Shown one piece after another: positions 12,973-24,278 of a stretch of DNA of 64,000 nucleotides. The notes under the pieces were generated by a model. The model was given only the letters and a program-made list of their open reading frames with translations, was not told where the DNA came from and ran no database searches. Positions within the stretch are counted from its first letter, which is position 1, and every line of letters begins with the position of its first letter. Source of the stretch: Trichosporon coremiiforme (lineage: Eukaryota > Basidiomycota > Tremellomycetes > Trichosporonales > Trichosporonaceae); the NCBI GenBank assembly GCA_039545355.1, contig BCJJ01000014.1, positions 62,001 to 126,000 of the forward strand. Reading direction: 5' to 3'. Made by a program: the position numbers and the translations under genes.

Positions 12973-15003
12973 ATGGCGACAGACGTCCATCTCTGTCTCC
13001 TCCTCCATGGCCTCTACGGTTCCCCCTCCAACCTCTGGTGTCTCGAGGAGGAGGTCAAGCGGGCTCACAACTCTGCCGGATCACACCTCGAGCTCGCCGT
13101 TCTGAACGCTACCTCCTACTCTGGCCCGAAGACATGGGACGGAGTCGACGTCATTGCCCACGGCGTGACACAGGAGGTGAGTCACGCCCCTTCCTCCGAC
13201 ACTGATCGCAGCTCGACGCAGAGATCAGCCGGCTCGAAAGCGACGGTAAGCGGGTAGTCTATCTGAGTGTGGTGAGTACTCGAGCTGTGGGGCTTGTTCT
13301 CAGCAGCTAACACCAGACTGGCTACTCGCTCGGAGGTCTCATCGCGCGCACGCTTGTTGGACAGCTGTACGCCCGTCCGGGGTTCTTTGCTCGTCACCGA
13401 CCCGCCTACTTCTCGACAATCGCAACCCCGCATCTTGGCGTGCTCCGGTACGGTTCATGGAGGAGTGCATGGATGCACGCCGTGGGTAAACACATGTTCT
13501 CGCGCACGGGCCAGCAACTCTTCTGCCTCGATTCGGACCACGGCGACCCCTTCCTCCTCGTGTTGGCTGATCCCTGTGAGTGGGTTCTCGTGCTGATCAT
13601 AACCGTGCGCCCCCGCAGCAAGCGGCGTGCCGATCACCGTAGTCGTGTGCCGTGGCTGCGTTTGTGTCCGCCTGTCATGCGTGCGTCGTCACTTGTGTCA
13701 TGTGTCGAATGGCCTGCACACTGCATTCCCTGATGATATCATATTTAGCTGTTTATAGCTGACCGCAGCACGCATATACTACAGGGCGCTGGCGCAGTTT
13801 GCCCGCGTACTCTTCGTCGCGAACGGTGTTGGCGATCTGACTGTACCGTACTGCACGGCGGCGGCGGAGCGACACGACCCGTTCGTCGACTACGAGGTCG
13901 GTCGTGTGGGGCTCGTAGTGCACGACCACATCGTCCAGAGCGTGTTCTCGCCCCAAGAGGAGGACGAAGTCGATGCTATCGTCGGTGAGGCGCTGGTGCC
14001 AGCAGCTCCAACGCGACCATGGCTCCCACCAGTGTTCTACCTGTCACACCGGCCAGTTCGATATGTGAGTGCAAGCAGCGAGTGTTGTGCGTCGCAGTTG
14101 CTCTCAAGATCCCGACTTCATCGCTTCGCAGCTAAGCTTTCTCCGCACTCAAGCTGATGCTAGATCCTATTCCCTCTCATCCCAGTCCTCATCCCTGTCG
14201 CGCTCACATTCGCGGCAGTCACAATGGCTTTCCACTCTTACCGCTCGTCGCGCCGGATCCGCGCTCTGGCCGTGCACCACGACCACCACCATCGGATATT
14301 TGGCCTTGAGTCGAGCGACTACGACGTCTCGGGTGACACACCAGCGATCACGCGACCAGGCTCTCCGTCACTGGGCGGTAGCACGATTCGCGGCTCAGTC
14401 ATGACAGAGCTGTACAAGATGAGTACTGTCAGCGACGACAGGGGTACGAGAGAAGGCACGGCAGACTCGTGCGAAGTGTGCGATGATGCAGGGGAGACGG
14501 GCGATGCGGAAAGAGGCGAGGGAGGGCCGATCCTGGCGGAGACAGGTGGTGGTGGTGACCAGGGTCAACCAGGGGGGCCTGCTCTTGTTCCTCCATCGCA
14601 ACCGATCCTGACTGCTCAACAGGAAGCCATGGTCACCTCATTGTCTGCACTGCCACAACTCGAGAGAGTGGTCGCCTGGTTCCCAGGCGTGTTCAATGCG
14701 CACGCTGTCATTATTGCACGCAATGCCCGCATACCCCGCTGGTCATGGCAGGGTATCGGCCGTTTCGTCATCTCAGAGTGGGCGCGCAAATGCGTCACCG
14801 CAGTGCAAGCAGCGGCGGGCAAGCCAGACCCGCACTTCAGCACCCCAACTCCCGAGTTCTCAAGAGAAGCAAGCGCGGCCTTGGATATCGACACGCCTGC
14901 AGACAGCAGGAGACAGAGCAGGGAGCCGACAGCGATCGAGATTAGTGTGTCTGAGCTGCGGCCCTCGCCGAGCGAGAGTGAGCGGAGCCACTCGATAGCC
15001 TAG
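12973..15003 (+). CDS. DUF676 lipase-like serine esterase (ROG1/YDL109C family)
   Basis: This alpha/beta-hydrolase probably acts on lipids at a membrane. The N-terminus has the oxyanion-loop motif HLCLLLHGLYGSPSNLW, followed by the nucleophile elbow GYSLGGLIAR and the ATPHLG block typical of DUF676. Good splice pairs remove an intron after VTQE and another just before TGYSLGG. A longer intron of about 195 nt (from about 13,573 to the CTGACCGCAG acceptor near 13,769) joins LVLADP to SRIYYRALAQF and restores the family reading FVANGVGDLTVPYCTAA. A last intron of about 100 nt joins HRPVRY to a hydrophobic segment (ILFPLIPVLIPVALTFAAV) that looks like a membrane anchor. The C-terminal 240 residues are disordered. 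The exon map is by eye; the catalytic Asp and His were not assigned. Confidence 0.88.
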
Positions 15004-15053
15004 ACTTTAAAAGGAGCATAGGAAGCTCCATATCATATGCATTCTAGAATTGG

Positions 15054-16831
15054 TTACTTCGTGTCGTTGGGGTGGTACCATTGGGGCCGGTTGTCGCCAA
15101 CCCAAGGTCCGCGGGGACCGACGAGGCTCGGCGTGAGCTGGTCAATCGTTGCCGCGCCACAGTTACGCATCGTGTTGGTGATCTCCTCCTCGAGGACTGA
15201 CGTTAGCGACCTCACTTTCCCACTCCTCCCCTCAGACTCACTCTCGCAAACCCTCTCGGCTCCTTGCTGCCCATGCGTCCCATTAGCATAGAGGAATGGC
15301 CGTCCCAATCCAACCGCTTTCGCACCGAGCGCGAGCGCCTTGACGACGTCCGCACCACTCCGCACGCCTCCATCGATCATGACATCGACCTTGTCAAAAG
15401 TCTCGGGGGAATACCACCTCAACTCGGTCAATACGTCAATGGGAGCAGGGGCGTAGTCGGCACTTCGGCCGCCGTGGTTACTGATGATGACGCCAGAGAC
15501 GGCGGGATGCTGGGACGCGAGGATGATGTCGGGTACGGCCTGGAGGCCCTTGACGATGATGGGCAGCTTGGTGTGTTTCTGGGCATCAGCTCGACTTCCA
15601 GGAACGGCGTAGAGGGAGGATTGAGAGGGAGGGGTCGAGAGAATACGTACCCTGATAAAGTCAATGTCGTCCCAGACCAGATGCGTGTCCTGGTATCCAC
15701 TGATGGCGGCCGCGACGCCAGCGCCCTGTTCGCCCTTCTGGCTCCCTGTATTGGAAGGAGGGGGCTCGAGGGCCGTCTTGGCCCTCCGGTCCAACGTCCT
15801 TTTGCTCTGCCAAGCAACGTCGACCGTAAAAATAACCGCCGCGACCCCCTCATCCTCCACCTTCTCCAGGAGCTCCACACTCCTCTCCCGGTCCTTGTTC
15901 AGATAGATCTGGAACCAGACCTTCTGGCCCTCCTCTCTAGCCTCCAGGATCTCGTCGAGGGGGCAACTGGCGTTGATGCTGATCGCCTGCACGATCCCGT
16001 GAGCGGCCGCTGCGCGAGTGAGGTTCAGTTCGCCCAGTGGGTGGCCCAATCGCGCCATGGCCGCGGGACAGATGAAAATGGGCATGTCCATCTCCGTCCC
16101 GCACACTGTCGTTTTCAGGTTTCCCTCGTTGATCTTGCGGAGCACGCGGGGTCGGAAGAAGTATCGACTCCAACTGGCTATGTTCTCGGTGTATGCTGAT
16201 TCAGAGTCGGCCGCGGAGGCGTAGTACGCCCATGCTGCCCTTGGCAGGATCTTGTGCGCCCATTCCTCAAAGTCGCTCAACAATAGGAAAGACTCGGCGG
16301 GCGGGAGCAGGGCTCGTTGCGCCGCGATGCGTTTCTCGTCGGCTTCTTCCTCGGGAGACAGGGTCGAGACCGGCACGGTGGAGAGGTCCACGGGTCCGAG
16401 GTGGCATTCGGGGGGAAGCGTGGCCAGCACTCCCGGGTGGTGGATTGGCGCAAAAATCCTCGAGGCATCGGTTCCGGCGACGGCGAGGATGGACGACACG
16501 CCGCCCGGATGGTTGGGCAGGAAGGTCGTCACGTCGTAAACCTCCCCGTTTAGGATGACCCAGCATGAGTTCCTGCTCTTGTGCTTTTGCACTTCGTCGT
16601 AGGGGATTCCAGTCGGGACATTCTTTGCCGAATCAAGTTGGAGGCGCGGGGAAACGAGGTAGGCGCCTAATGCCTGGCGTCAGTCGAGATGGGGAAAGGG
16701 GAACGTACCAATCCGCCAGCGCCGAGGGCGATACCGCTCCAAGGGATGCGAGCGCGAGGGGCAGTTGACGCTGCGCGCCGGAGTGAAGGACGCGCACTCC
16801 GCAGCGCACTTCGTAGTGATGGCCTGAACAT
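15054..16831 (-). CDS. Flavocytochrome b2-type L-lactate dehydrogenase, paralogue A
   Basis: This enzyme oxidises an L-2-hydroxy acid, in the well-known family member L-lactate, and passes electrons through heme b2 to cytochrome c in the mitochondrial intermembrane space. Four exons (16831-16709, 16673-15651, 15578-15242, 15196-15054) give 541 residues. An Arg-rich presequence is followed by a hydrophobic stretch (IALGAGGLALGAYLV), as expected for intermembrane-space sorting. The cytochrome b5 domain has the heme ligand motif LPNHPGG and a second His in PIHHPG. The FMN domain shows WAYYAS, SINASCP, WFQIYLNKDR, the catalytic SNHGGR, DGGVRSGADVVKALALGA and GLGRPFLYA. It is the most divergent copy: the usual KRExDxR region reads KRTLDRR after TVDVAWQS. 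Two introns (72 and 45 nt) are multiples of three and free of stops. Confidence 0.93.
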
Positions 16832-17254
16832 GCTGTGAGATGGTGACAAGCGAAGATCCAGCGGATTGCACTGCTTGAATGTGGGTGAGTAGCCGGAACC
16901 CGGGCCGGACACCCGGCGCCGCAGAGTACGGCCAAATCCGTGCCCACCAAGGATGAACGCCGAGCCGTCACCCAGCCACCACACACAGCGCCTCAGATCT
17001 ATGCACCCGATTGTCAGACGGGCGGGTAGAGCGGCAACTGCACGATGCATAGCGGCACAACGCGGTACTTGGTGGGCGAGTGAGCGATGGTGTATTACGG
17101 CCCGACATCCCGGAGTATTATGATGCCGGCAGGATACGGTATACAGCGGTTCCTTCGGTCCCGGTTCGGCACAGAGCTATGCCGATGGGCCCGAGTCCCC
17201 ACCGTTATTACGTCGTTGAGGCCCGTCGTCCGCTCGACTCACTCACCATCAACC
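16832..17254. promoter_or_regulatory. Shared intergenic region of the divergent lactate dehydrogenase pair
   Basis: Only 423 bp separate the start codons of two oppositely transcribed flavocytochrome b2 paralogues, so their promoters must overlap or abut. No operator motif is assigned. Shared control is an inference from the spacing. Confidence 0.5.
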
Positions 17255-19042
17255 ATGTTCAGGACTACGGCGCGTACCCTCCGCCAGTCGTCGCGGCTAG
17301 CGCGGCAGCCCGTGCGGCGTCAGTTGTCCACGCAGCCTGCGCCGAGCTCCAGTTCTGGGGCTTCGTCGTCCAAAGCCCAGGACAAGGGCAAGCGCGCCGC
17401 GCTCCTCTTCTCCGCTGCAGCTGTGCGTATCCTCCTCCCTCTTGTCAGCTGACAATAGCTCCTAGTCGGCGGAGGGATCTACATTGCCTCTCGGCCTCCA
17501 TCCCGTCCTACGCCGCCTCTTCATCCCAAGTCCAGTAAGGATGGGAGAAAGCTCATCCCCCTGTCCGAGGTCGCGAAGCACAACCAGCCCGGCGACCTCT
17601 GGATCGTCCTGAATGGCCGTGTGCTCGATTTGAGCAACTATGCAGGGCAGCATCCGGGCGGAACGGCCATTCTGCAGACTTGGGCAGGGAAGGATGCCTC
17701 TGCGCTGTTCAATGCGATCCACTCTCCCGGTATCGTGGAAGAACGCTTGCTCTCGCAGCAACCTGGGGCTTACATCGGGGACATTGACCCGGCTACGCTC
17801 CCCACGCCTTCCTCTGCCTCCTCGAGCTCCACCAGTGCCAGTAGCGCCGATAAGGACGAGGGCTCTGGCGGCTCGCCCATCACGCTCGACGAGATCATCG
17901 GTATCCCGGACCTGGACGCCGCCGCCGAGCAGCGCATGTCGCCCAAGGGCTGGGCGTACATCAGCGCAGGGGCGACGGACATGGCCTCCCTCGCCGAGAA
18001 CAGACGCGCGTTCAACGAGATCTGGTTCCGGCCCCGCGTCCTCGTCGACGTGAAGGACGTGGACACGTCCACTTCCTTCCTGGGCTCTCCTAGTTCCGTG
18101 CCCTTCTTCATCGCGCCGACGGGCATGTCCAAGCTCGCCAGTCCAGAGGGCGAGCCGGGTCTCGCGACAGTGGCGGGCAAGGAGGGACTGGTGCAGTTCA
18201 TCAGCACGAACTCCTCCGCGCCCCTTGATATGATTCTGGAGGGGCGCAGCAAGGACGACCAGGTCCAGTTCTTCCAGCTCTACGTGGACAAGAACCGAGC
18301 CAACTCTGAGAAACTCCTGCGCAGGTGCAACGAGCATCCCGGCGTCAAGGCCGTGTTCGTGACTGTTGACTGTCCCGCACCCGGCAAGCGAGAGGCCGAC
18401 GAGCGCGTCAGGACGACGGCGGTGCTGGAGAGCGGCACGAGCGGCGGCGTCGTGCAGGCCGACAAGCGCGGGGGCGGCGTCGGCCGCACCACGGGACAGT
18501 ACATCGACCCCACCCTCAGTTGGGACGACATCAAGTGGATCCGCTCTCAGACACCTTTGCCGCTGGGCGTGAAAGGGATTCAGAGCGTAGAGGACGCGAT
18601 TCGCTGTGCGGACGCGGGGGTCGACGCAATCTACCTGTCCAACCATGGCGGAAGGGCTCTGGATGGCTCCCCGCCAGCGATTTACACGCTGCTAGAACTG
18701 CGAAAGCTTCGCCCAGACGTCTTCGACAAGTGCGAGGTGTACATCGACGGTGGCATCCGGCGTGGCACGGAGATTGTGAAGGCCTTGTGTCTTGGTGCGA
18801 AGGGTGTGGGACTGGGACGGCCGTTCCTGTACGCGCTCAGTTTCGGACAGGACGGCGTGCACCATGCCGTCGACATTCTCAAGGACGAGGTCGAGACGAC
18901 CATGAAGCTCCTTGGTGTTAACAAGCTGAGCGAGCTGGGGCCGCATCTCGTCAACACGAAGGCTCTGGAGGGCAAGATTGCGACCGAACTCGCGTACGGC
19001 CCGAACGAGGCGAAGTCGACCTCCAAGCCCGCGTCTAAGTGA
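17255..19042 (+). CDS. Flavocytochrome b2-type L-lactate dehydrogenase, paralogue B
   Basis: Two exons (17255-17422 and 17459-19042; 36-nt intron, donor GTGCGT, branch CTGAC) encode 583 residues. An Arg/Ser presequence (MFRTTARTLRQSSRLARQP) is followed by a membrane segment ending LLVGGGIYIA. The cytochrome b5 domain contains LNGRVLDLSNYAGQHPGG and the second heme His in FNAIHSPG. The FMN-binding barrel has GWAYISAGATD, ISTNSSAPLDM, FFQLYVDKNR, TVDCPAPGKREADER, the catalytic LSNHGGR, YIDGGIRRGTEIVKALCLGAKGVGLGRPFLYA and MKLLGV. All key family residues that can be aligned by eye are kept: the Tyr of the WAY motif, the Tyr of QLY, the Asp of TVD, Arg of KRE, and His/Arg of NHGGR. This copy looks catalytically competent. 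Confidence 0.95.
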
Positions 19043-19546
19043 AGCTCATAGCGCATGCATGTGAAGTAGTAGCCCCCACAGTCGCGCGCAGCCAGCCAGT
19101 CTGCATACTAGTGTCGGTGCGAGATCTGCATGCACCGATGTCTTGCACCGTGTTGTTCTTGGCACTCGACCCCACGCCGCCCGCGCCGCCGAGACCCGCG
19201 GCCACGTCCGGACCGGCGGTAACCTGAGTTTATCGGAGGATGTCATTGGGCGGTCCGGAGTGGGCGCTGCTCGCACTGCGCCTCCGCACCTACATCCCAT
19301 ACTACCCGCAATCATCAACCATAAATTTGCTAGACGCCGACATACGTTGACGGTGACGGTGACTACGGCGTTAAGATTAGTGCTATGCATAGTGCTTCGG
19401 TCAGTGTGTGCTGAGCTGGTTTCATTGTGATTCTGTGCGCGGCGCGAAGTTCGCTCGCTTCACCGCCCTGCGGCCTGCGGCCCTCGGGCGCCTCAACAGG
19501 TTGCTCAATCTAGATTATGCATCCACCTCCTAAACCTACAATACAT
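19043..19546. other. Convergent 3' region
   Basis: This holds the 3' flanks of paralogue B (+) and KGD2 (-). No coding signal was recognised. Confidence 0.5.
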
Positions 19547-21060
19547 TTACACAGGCGAAGGGAGGAGCATGCGGCGGGGGTCCTCGATGTACTCCTTGAT
19601 GCGGACGAGGAAGGTGACAGCTTCTCTTCCGTCGAGGAGGCGGTGGTCGTAGGTAAGCGCGACGACCATGATGGGGCGGATGACGATCTGGCCGTTCTCG
19701 ACGACGGGCTTCTCCTTGATCGAGTGCATGCCGAGGACGGCGGCCTGGGGCAGGTTGATGATGGGGGTTCCGAAGAGGGAGCCGAAGACACCACCGTTCG
19801 AGATGGTGAAGGTGCCGCCGGTCATGTCCTCGATCGTGAGCTTGCCGTCGCGAGCCTTGACACCGAGGTCGTGGATCGCCTTCTCCATGCCGACGAGACC
19901 GTACTGCTCCGCGTTACGGACGACGGGCGTGACGAGACCCTTCGGCGTGGCAACAGCGATGGAAAGGTCGACGTAGTCGCGGTAAATGATCGTGTCGTCC
20001 TCGATCGAGGCGTTGGCGGCGGGGATCTCCTTGAGCGCGAGACAGGCGGCCTTCGAGAAGGCAGACATGAAGCCGAGCTTGACACCGTCGGCCTTCATGA
20101 CTCCGTCCTTGTAGAGCTTGCGGAAGTCCATGAGCGAGGACATGTCAATCTCGTTGAAGGTCGTGAGCGAGGCGGCGGCGTTCTGCGAAGCCTTAAGGCG
20201 GGTAGCGATGGTCTGGCGCATGCGCGACATCTTGACGCGGGTCTCCTTGCGGTTGGGCGCGCCAGTGGTCTCCTCCTTGGGGGCCTCCTTCTTAGGAGCA
20301 GTCTCCTTCTTGGGAGCGGGGGCAGCAGCCTCCTTCTTCGCGGCGGGGGCAGGGGCGGCCTCCTTCTTCTCCTCCTTGGCGGGGGCAGCCTCCTCCTTCT
20401 TCTCCTCCTTGGGGGGGGCAGCGGGCTCCTCGGCACCCTCGGGGGCCTCTCCGGGCTCGAGCTCGACGAGGGCCTGGCCGACAGTGACGGTGTCGTCCTC
20501 GTTGGCAAGGAACTTCAGGATCTTTCCGGACTGGGGAGCGTTGACAGAGACGTCAATCTTGTCGGTCTCAATGGTGGCAATCTCCTCGTCGGCCTTGACA
20601 AAGTCTCCGACCTCCTTGTTGAACTGCTTCAGGGTACCCTCAGTGATGGACTCGGCCTGTTGTCGCGTCAGTGAAATGTCTTTTGCGAGGTGGATGAAAG
20701 ATCAACTTGCTCCACCCAAAGCTGTCGTCATGAAACCTAAACGCACCATCTGGGGGACCTCGACGACGACGGGGGCCGAGGTGAAAGAGGTCGAGTGGAA
20801 GGGGCGGGCGACCATGGCGGCGCGGGGGCTGGGTGGTTAGCTGCCATCGTTGCAAACAAAGATTTCTGAGCGCGGTTTGTTGGTTGGGCATGCGACGGGC
20901 AAAAACACATTACGTCGGCCCCACAACTGGTTGCTGTGGTTTCAACTCACAGAGCGGCGGGGACGCGCGAGGCGACGATGCGGCCGGCGGGGAGCGCGCG
21001 GGGCGCAGCGACGCGGGCGGCCTTGGCGGCGACAGCAAGGACGCGGGGTGTGCGGAGCAT
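19547..21060 (-). CDS. KGD2: Dihydrolipoamide succinyltransferase, E2 of 2-oxoglutarate dehydrogenase
   Basis: This TCA-cycle enzyme transfers the succinyl group from lipoate to CoA and forms the core of the 2-oxoglutarate dehydrogenase complex in the mitochondrial matrix. Three exons (21060-20951, 20828-20747, 20656-19547) give 433 residues. There is an Ala/Arg presequence, then a lipoyl domain with the lipoylated Lys in [13 protein letters not shown] long Ala/Pro/Lys/Glu linker follows, and then the catalytic domain beginning [13 protein letters not shown]. That domain contains [32 protein letters not shown] and the active-site motif [11 protein letters not shown]. No peripheral subunit-binding domain is seen between linker and catalytic core, as expected for fungal KGD2 and unlike the pyruvate dehydrogenase E2. 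Confidence 0.97.
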
Positions 21061-22169
21061 GGTGGTGGTCGGGAGGGGAGGGGAAGGATGAGAGGGGTGA
21101 GAGAAGCAAGAGATGCTAACTTGAACCTGCTGACAGCTGACACGGGGTGACATCGCTGAGTTTTCCCGTGCGGAGACGGATGCTGGGTGAGACGCCACGG
21201 AAGCAGATCGTCACGTGTACCCCAAAAGGCCGCCGACCAAAGCCGACTGTGCTTGCATCGGGTTCCGTCGTCCGACCCCAAGGTACGCGTGCATGCGCAG
21301 GTGCATGCATACAGTTCTTCTCGTGCGCTCTTCTCATGTGTCTGTTAGTGCACGCACGAAGTGCTGTGCGCGGTGTGTTAAGACGGCATCGGACATGGAA
21401 AGTGAAATCGAGCCAAGCCTCCGTGCTGGTTGCTAGTGTGGGGGCCATACTCTGGGTCTCATGCGACGGTGACTTCCAATTTTTCCTCGGGATTCCGCTT
21501 GTCCACCCTACGTCATGGCTCCATCAAATCACAACCTCCCCAATCCACAACCACACCCAGCCCTGCCTACCTCATCGTTACTCTGTTACAGACGTGGCAC
21601 TGGGCTTGAGACGTGCTGATCATTTGCTCGACGCTGGCATTTCCGTCTCGACGGTCTCATGTCCACTGCTCAGCACTGTCGCTCCTGCAATGTCGAATCA
21701 CATCCGTGCTGACCCCAGCCGCAGCGCAGGGCTTGGTTTTTCCGCTGATAGCCGCCGGAATCTCGGCCTATTCCGCGGCACCCCATATATGGGACTCAAC
21801 GGCCGTCTGATTTCCGCCGTACACCGTTTCAATGGAAGTTGGCGTTCCAGCGCAAAGTCACTCCGTTCTTACTGCTGATACCGCGTCCGAGTACCGTAAC
21901 AGACGACGCCGTTATAGGACAACGCTTGTTTCCATCCCGCTTTGTCAGGTGACCACGGCTGTCACACGCATCGGCCTCCTGCCAGTGCGCCGTGACACTG
22001 CCCATTGTCGTGCGACAGATCCCCGCACAGGGCACTGCCGGATTTGCGCGCAGAGCGGCAGCGCAACCCTACCAGCAGGCGCTGAGAAGGGCAGTTCCAT
22101 CTGCCACTCTCCGCCCGGGGCTGGATCCATGCGCCGATCCGTGATATGTCCAATGCAATGCAATAACAA
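21061..22169. other. Intergenic region without recognised gene
   Basis: This 1.1-kb stretch lies upstream of KGD2 and downstream of HIS6. A + strand frame from 21,147 to 21,878 stays open but has an erratic composition (Cys, Trp and Ser rich) and no domain. I treat it as non-coding. The KGD2 promoter should lie just above 21,060. Confidence 0.45.
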
Positions 22170-23363
22170 CTACTGGCTGGCGTCCTTAGCCTTCTTGTCC
22201 TCTGCCACGAGGTCGTCGAACTTGACACCCTTTCCACCGAAAATGTCCAGCGCTGAGCCGAACGTAAGGTCGACTTTGCCGTTCGACAGCTGGTCGACGA
22301 GGGCGAGGTCGCCCAGCTCCTTCGCGCCGCCTGCGTACGTGCATGGGATCGAGACCCAGGAAGCAAGGGCTGCCTGTCAGCTCACACATCCCAGATTCGA
22401 TCTCCCAGCTTTTAAACCGGGTCTGATTCCCCCTCGATTTCCTTACTCACCCTTGACGAGCTCCTCGTCGATGCCCTGGCAAAGACCCTCGACGTCGGCC
22501 GCGTGAATCAGCAGCTCGGAGCAGTACTGCTCGATGAGCTTAATGCTGTCCGCGTTTACCTCCATGTCGGTCAGAGTCTTCCAGCCGTTCATCGCGACAA
22601 TCCAACCTTGCTCTCGTTTCCGGCAGCTGACGGTTAGCTTCATGATATCGACATGCAGCTCACCTGATGTCGACAACGAGACGCTCCTTTCCGACCTTCT
22701 GCGACATCTCGCGGAGCACGTCCTCGGCAAACTTGCCGCCGGGGAACAGCGCCGACGTCACGATGACCTGCGTGTTAGCTCGAAGGGAGGAAGCGCGGAG
22801 CTCATGATTGCGGTAGAGGATGGCCACGGATCCACCACCAACATGTGTTACACACCTTCTCAGCACCAGCATCGAGCCACTCCTGCGCGTTGCCGGCGTT
22901 GATGCCACCGCCGACCTGCAATCCGTTGGGCCACGCGGCGAGCGCCTCGCGCGCTGCAGTATCATTTCCAGGACCCAGCTTGATCACATGTCCGCCAACA
23001 AGACCGTTGCTGCGGTACAGCTCGGCGTAGAACTTTGGCGGGTTCCTGCTGTCAGCTTCACCCCTTTACGCGCAGCGAGTAAGGATTGCTATCCCGGGGA
23101 TGGAACAAGGATCAAAACAAGTGCAAGAAATGATAATGGAAAATGACCTTAATGCGCGTCTTCTTCTTGCCAGAGACAGGGAAGCCGTCTCGGCGCGTTG
23201 GAGAAGGGCGAGGAAGACAAACAGGGAAGACTCACTCGGCGACAAAGTTCTCCTTGGGTCCCGCGGCGGCCGAGTCAAGGTCGAGTGTTCCTCCAACGAT
23301 CTGCTTGACGACGCCGGAGTGCAGGTCGATGCACGGGCGGAACTGGGAGTGTCTTCGGGACAT
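22170..23363 (-). CDS. HIS6: ProFAR isomerase (histidine biosynthesis, HIS6)
   Basis: This is 5'-ProFAR isomerase, the fourth step of histidine synthesis, a TIM-barrel enzyme in the cytosol. Five exons are visible, starting at 23363 with [17 protein letters not shown]. Next come [18 protein letters not shown] and [20 protein letters not shown]. After an intron follow [26 protein letters not shown] and [17 protein letters not shown]. The last exon (about 22372-22170) begins [22 protein letters not shown]. The motifs follow the eukaryotic HIS6 order. The introns have GTGAGT/GTGTGT donors and CTGAC/CTAAC branch points. The longest, at about 23,046-23,235, falls early in the gene. Confidence 0.95.
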
Positions 23364-24278
23364 CTTGGGGAGTGCAGAAGGGTATCGAGTGGCGGATACT
23401 TGGCCTGAATGGCCGAGTCAACATTGAGATCGGTTGACCTCCACCGGGTGCAAGAGGGCGGAGATACCGATATGTCCGGGTGCAGATTGTGGCTTGCCAA
23501 GATTTGTATATCTCTGAGCAGACATCAGCTATGTCAGAGGCTAATCGCCCAAAATTAATCGACCTAAACATTTCCTTAATCAGCTGTTATCTAGGGACTT
23601 CGTGAATCGGCTGGCGATCGAGAGCAACGGCGTGATCTTCGGTGCCATCTACCTTGTCTACCTCAACCTTTTCCAGGCGACTGACTGCTCTCAGCGCGAG
23701 CGGAAAACCTTGCGGGGCAAACAGAAGAAGTGCATGATGCCCCAGAATGCTGCATTGACGTCCATATCGGGGCACCCAGACTAGCTGCAGGCCCCCTTCT
23801 GCCCCACAGCGATTTAGGTTATGATTTTTGCTGCCCGCTTCCTTCGCACCCAAGAGAACACTCCGGCAACGCGCCGAGCAAGGAGCCGGCGCCGAGCCCG
23901 TCACAAGCACGTCTTTGAGATCTGGGTTGCGGAGGAACATAGCGTACGTCGTCTGTGAATCAGCATATCAGCGCGCATGACCCAGGGAGGTGCACTGGCA
24001 GAGTCTCTCCGACCTATGGTGAGGGATTCCGGATCGGAAAGGCGGCGCATCAGTCAACCAGTGGTCAGGCGTGACAGGCGGGGATCCCTGCCGCCGGCTT
24101 CAGGATGAGCCGTGGGATGCCGCGATTTGTGGGGGCCCTATCCTCACCCCCCGCGATGTCGGGAAGTCCAACATATACGCAGCCTACTACATCCCGACTT
24201 TCTTGTCTTCTTTCTTGTCTTTCGTCTCCTGTCCATCTCCTCTCCACACCCCCTTCTCCCTCGAGAACACCGATCAAG
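23364..24278. promoter_or_regulatory. Upstream region between HIS6 (-) and lactate dehydrogenase paralogue C (+)
   Basis: Roughly 0.9 kb between divergent starts. A CT-rich leader (about 24,190-24,270) precedes paralogue C. No regulator site is claimed, and no gene is seen. Confidence 0.4.

Noticed and set aside
19517..20674. 385-codon + strand frame opposite KGD2
   Set aside because: Antisense shadow of the E2 gene, with Leu/Gly runs that mirror the Ala/Pro/Lys linker.
21147..21878. 243-codon + strand frame upstream of KGD2
   Set aside because: Composition is erratic, there is no domain, and it lies where a promoter is expected.
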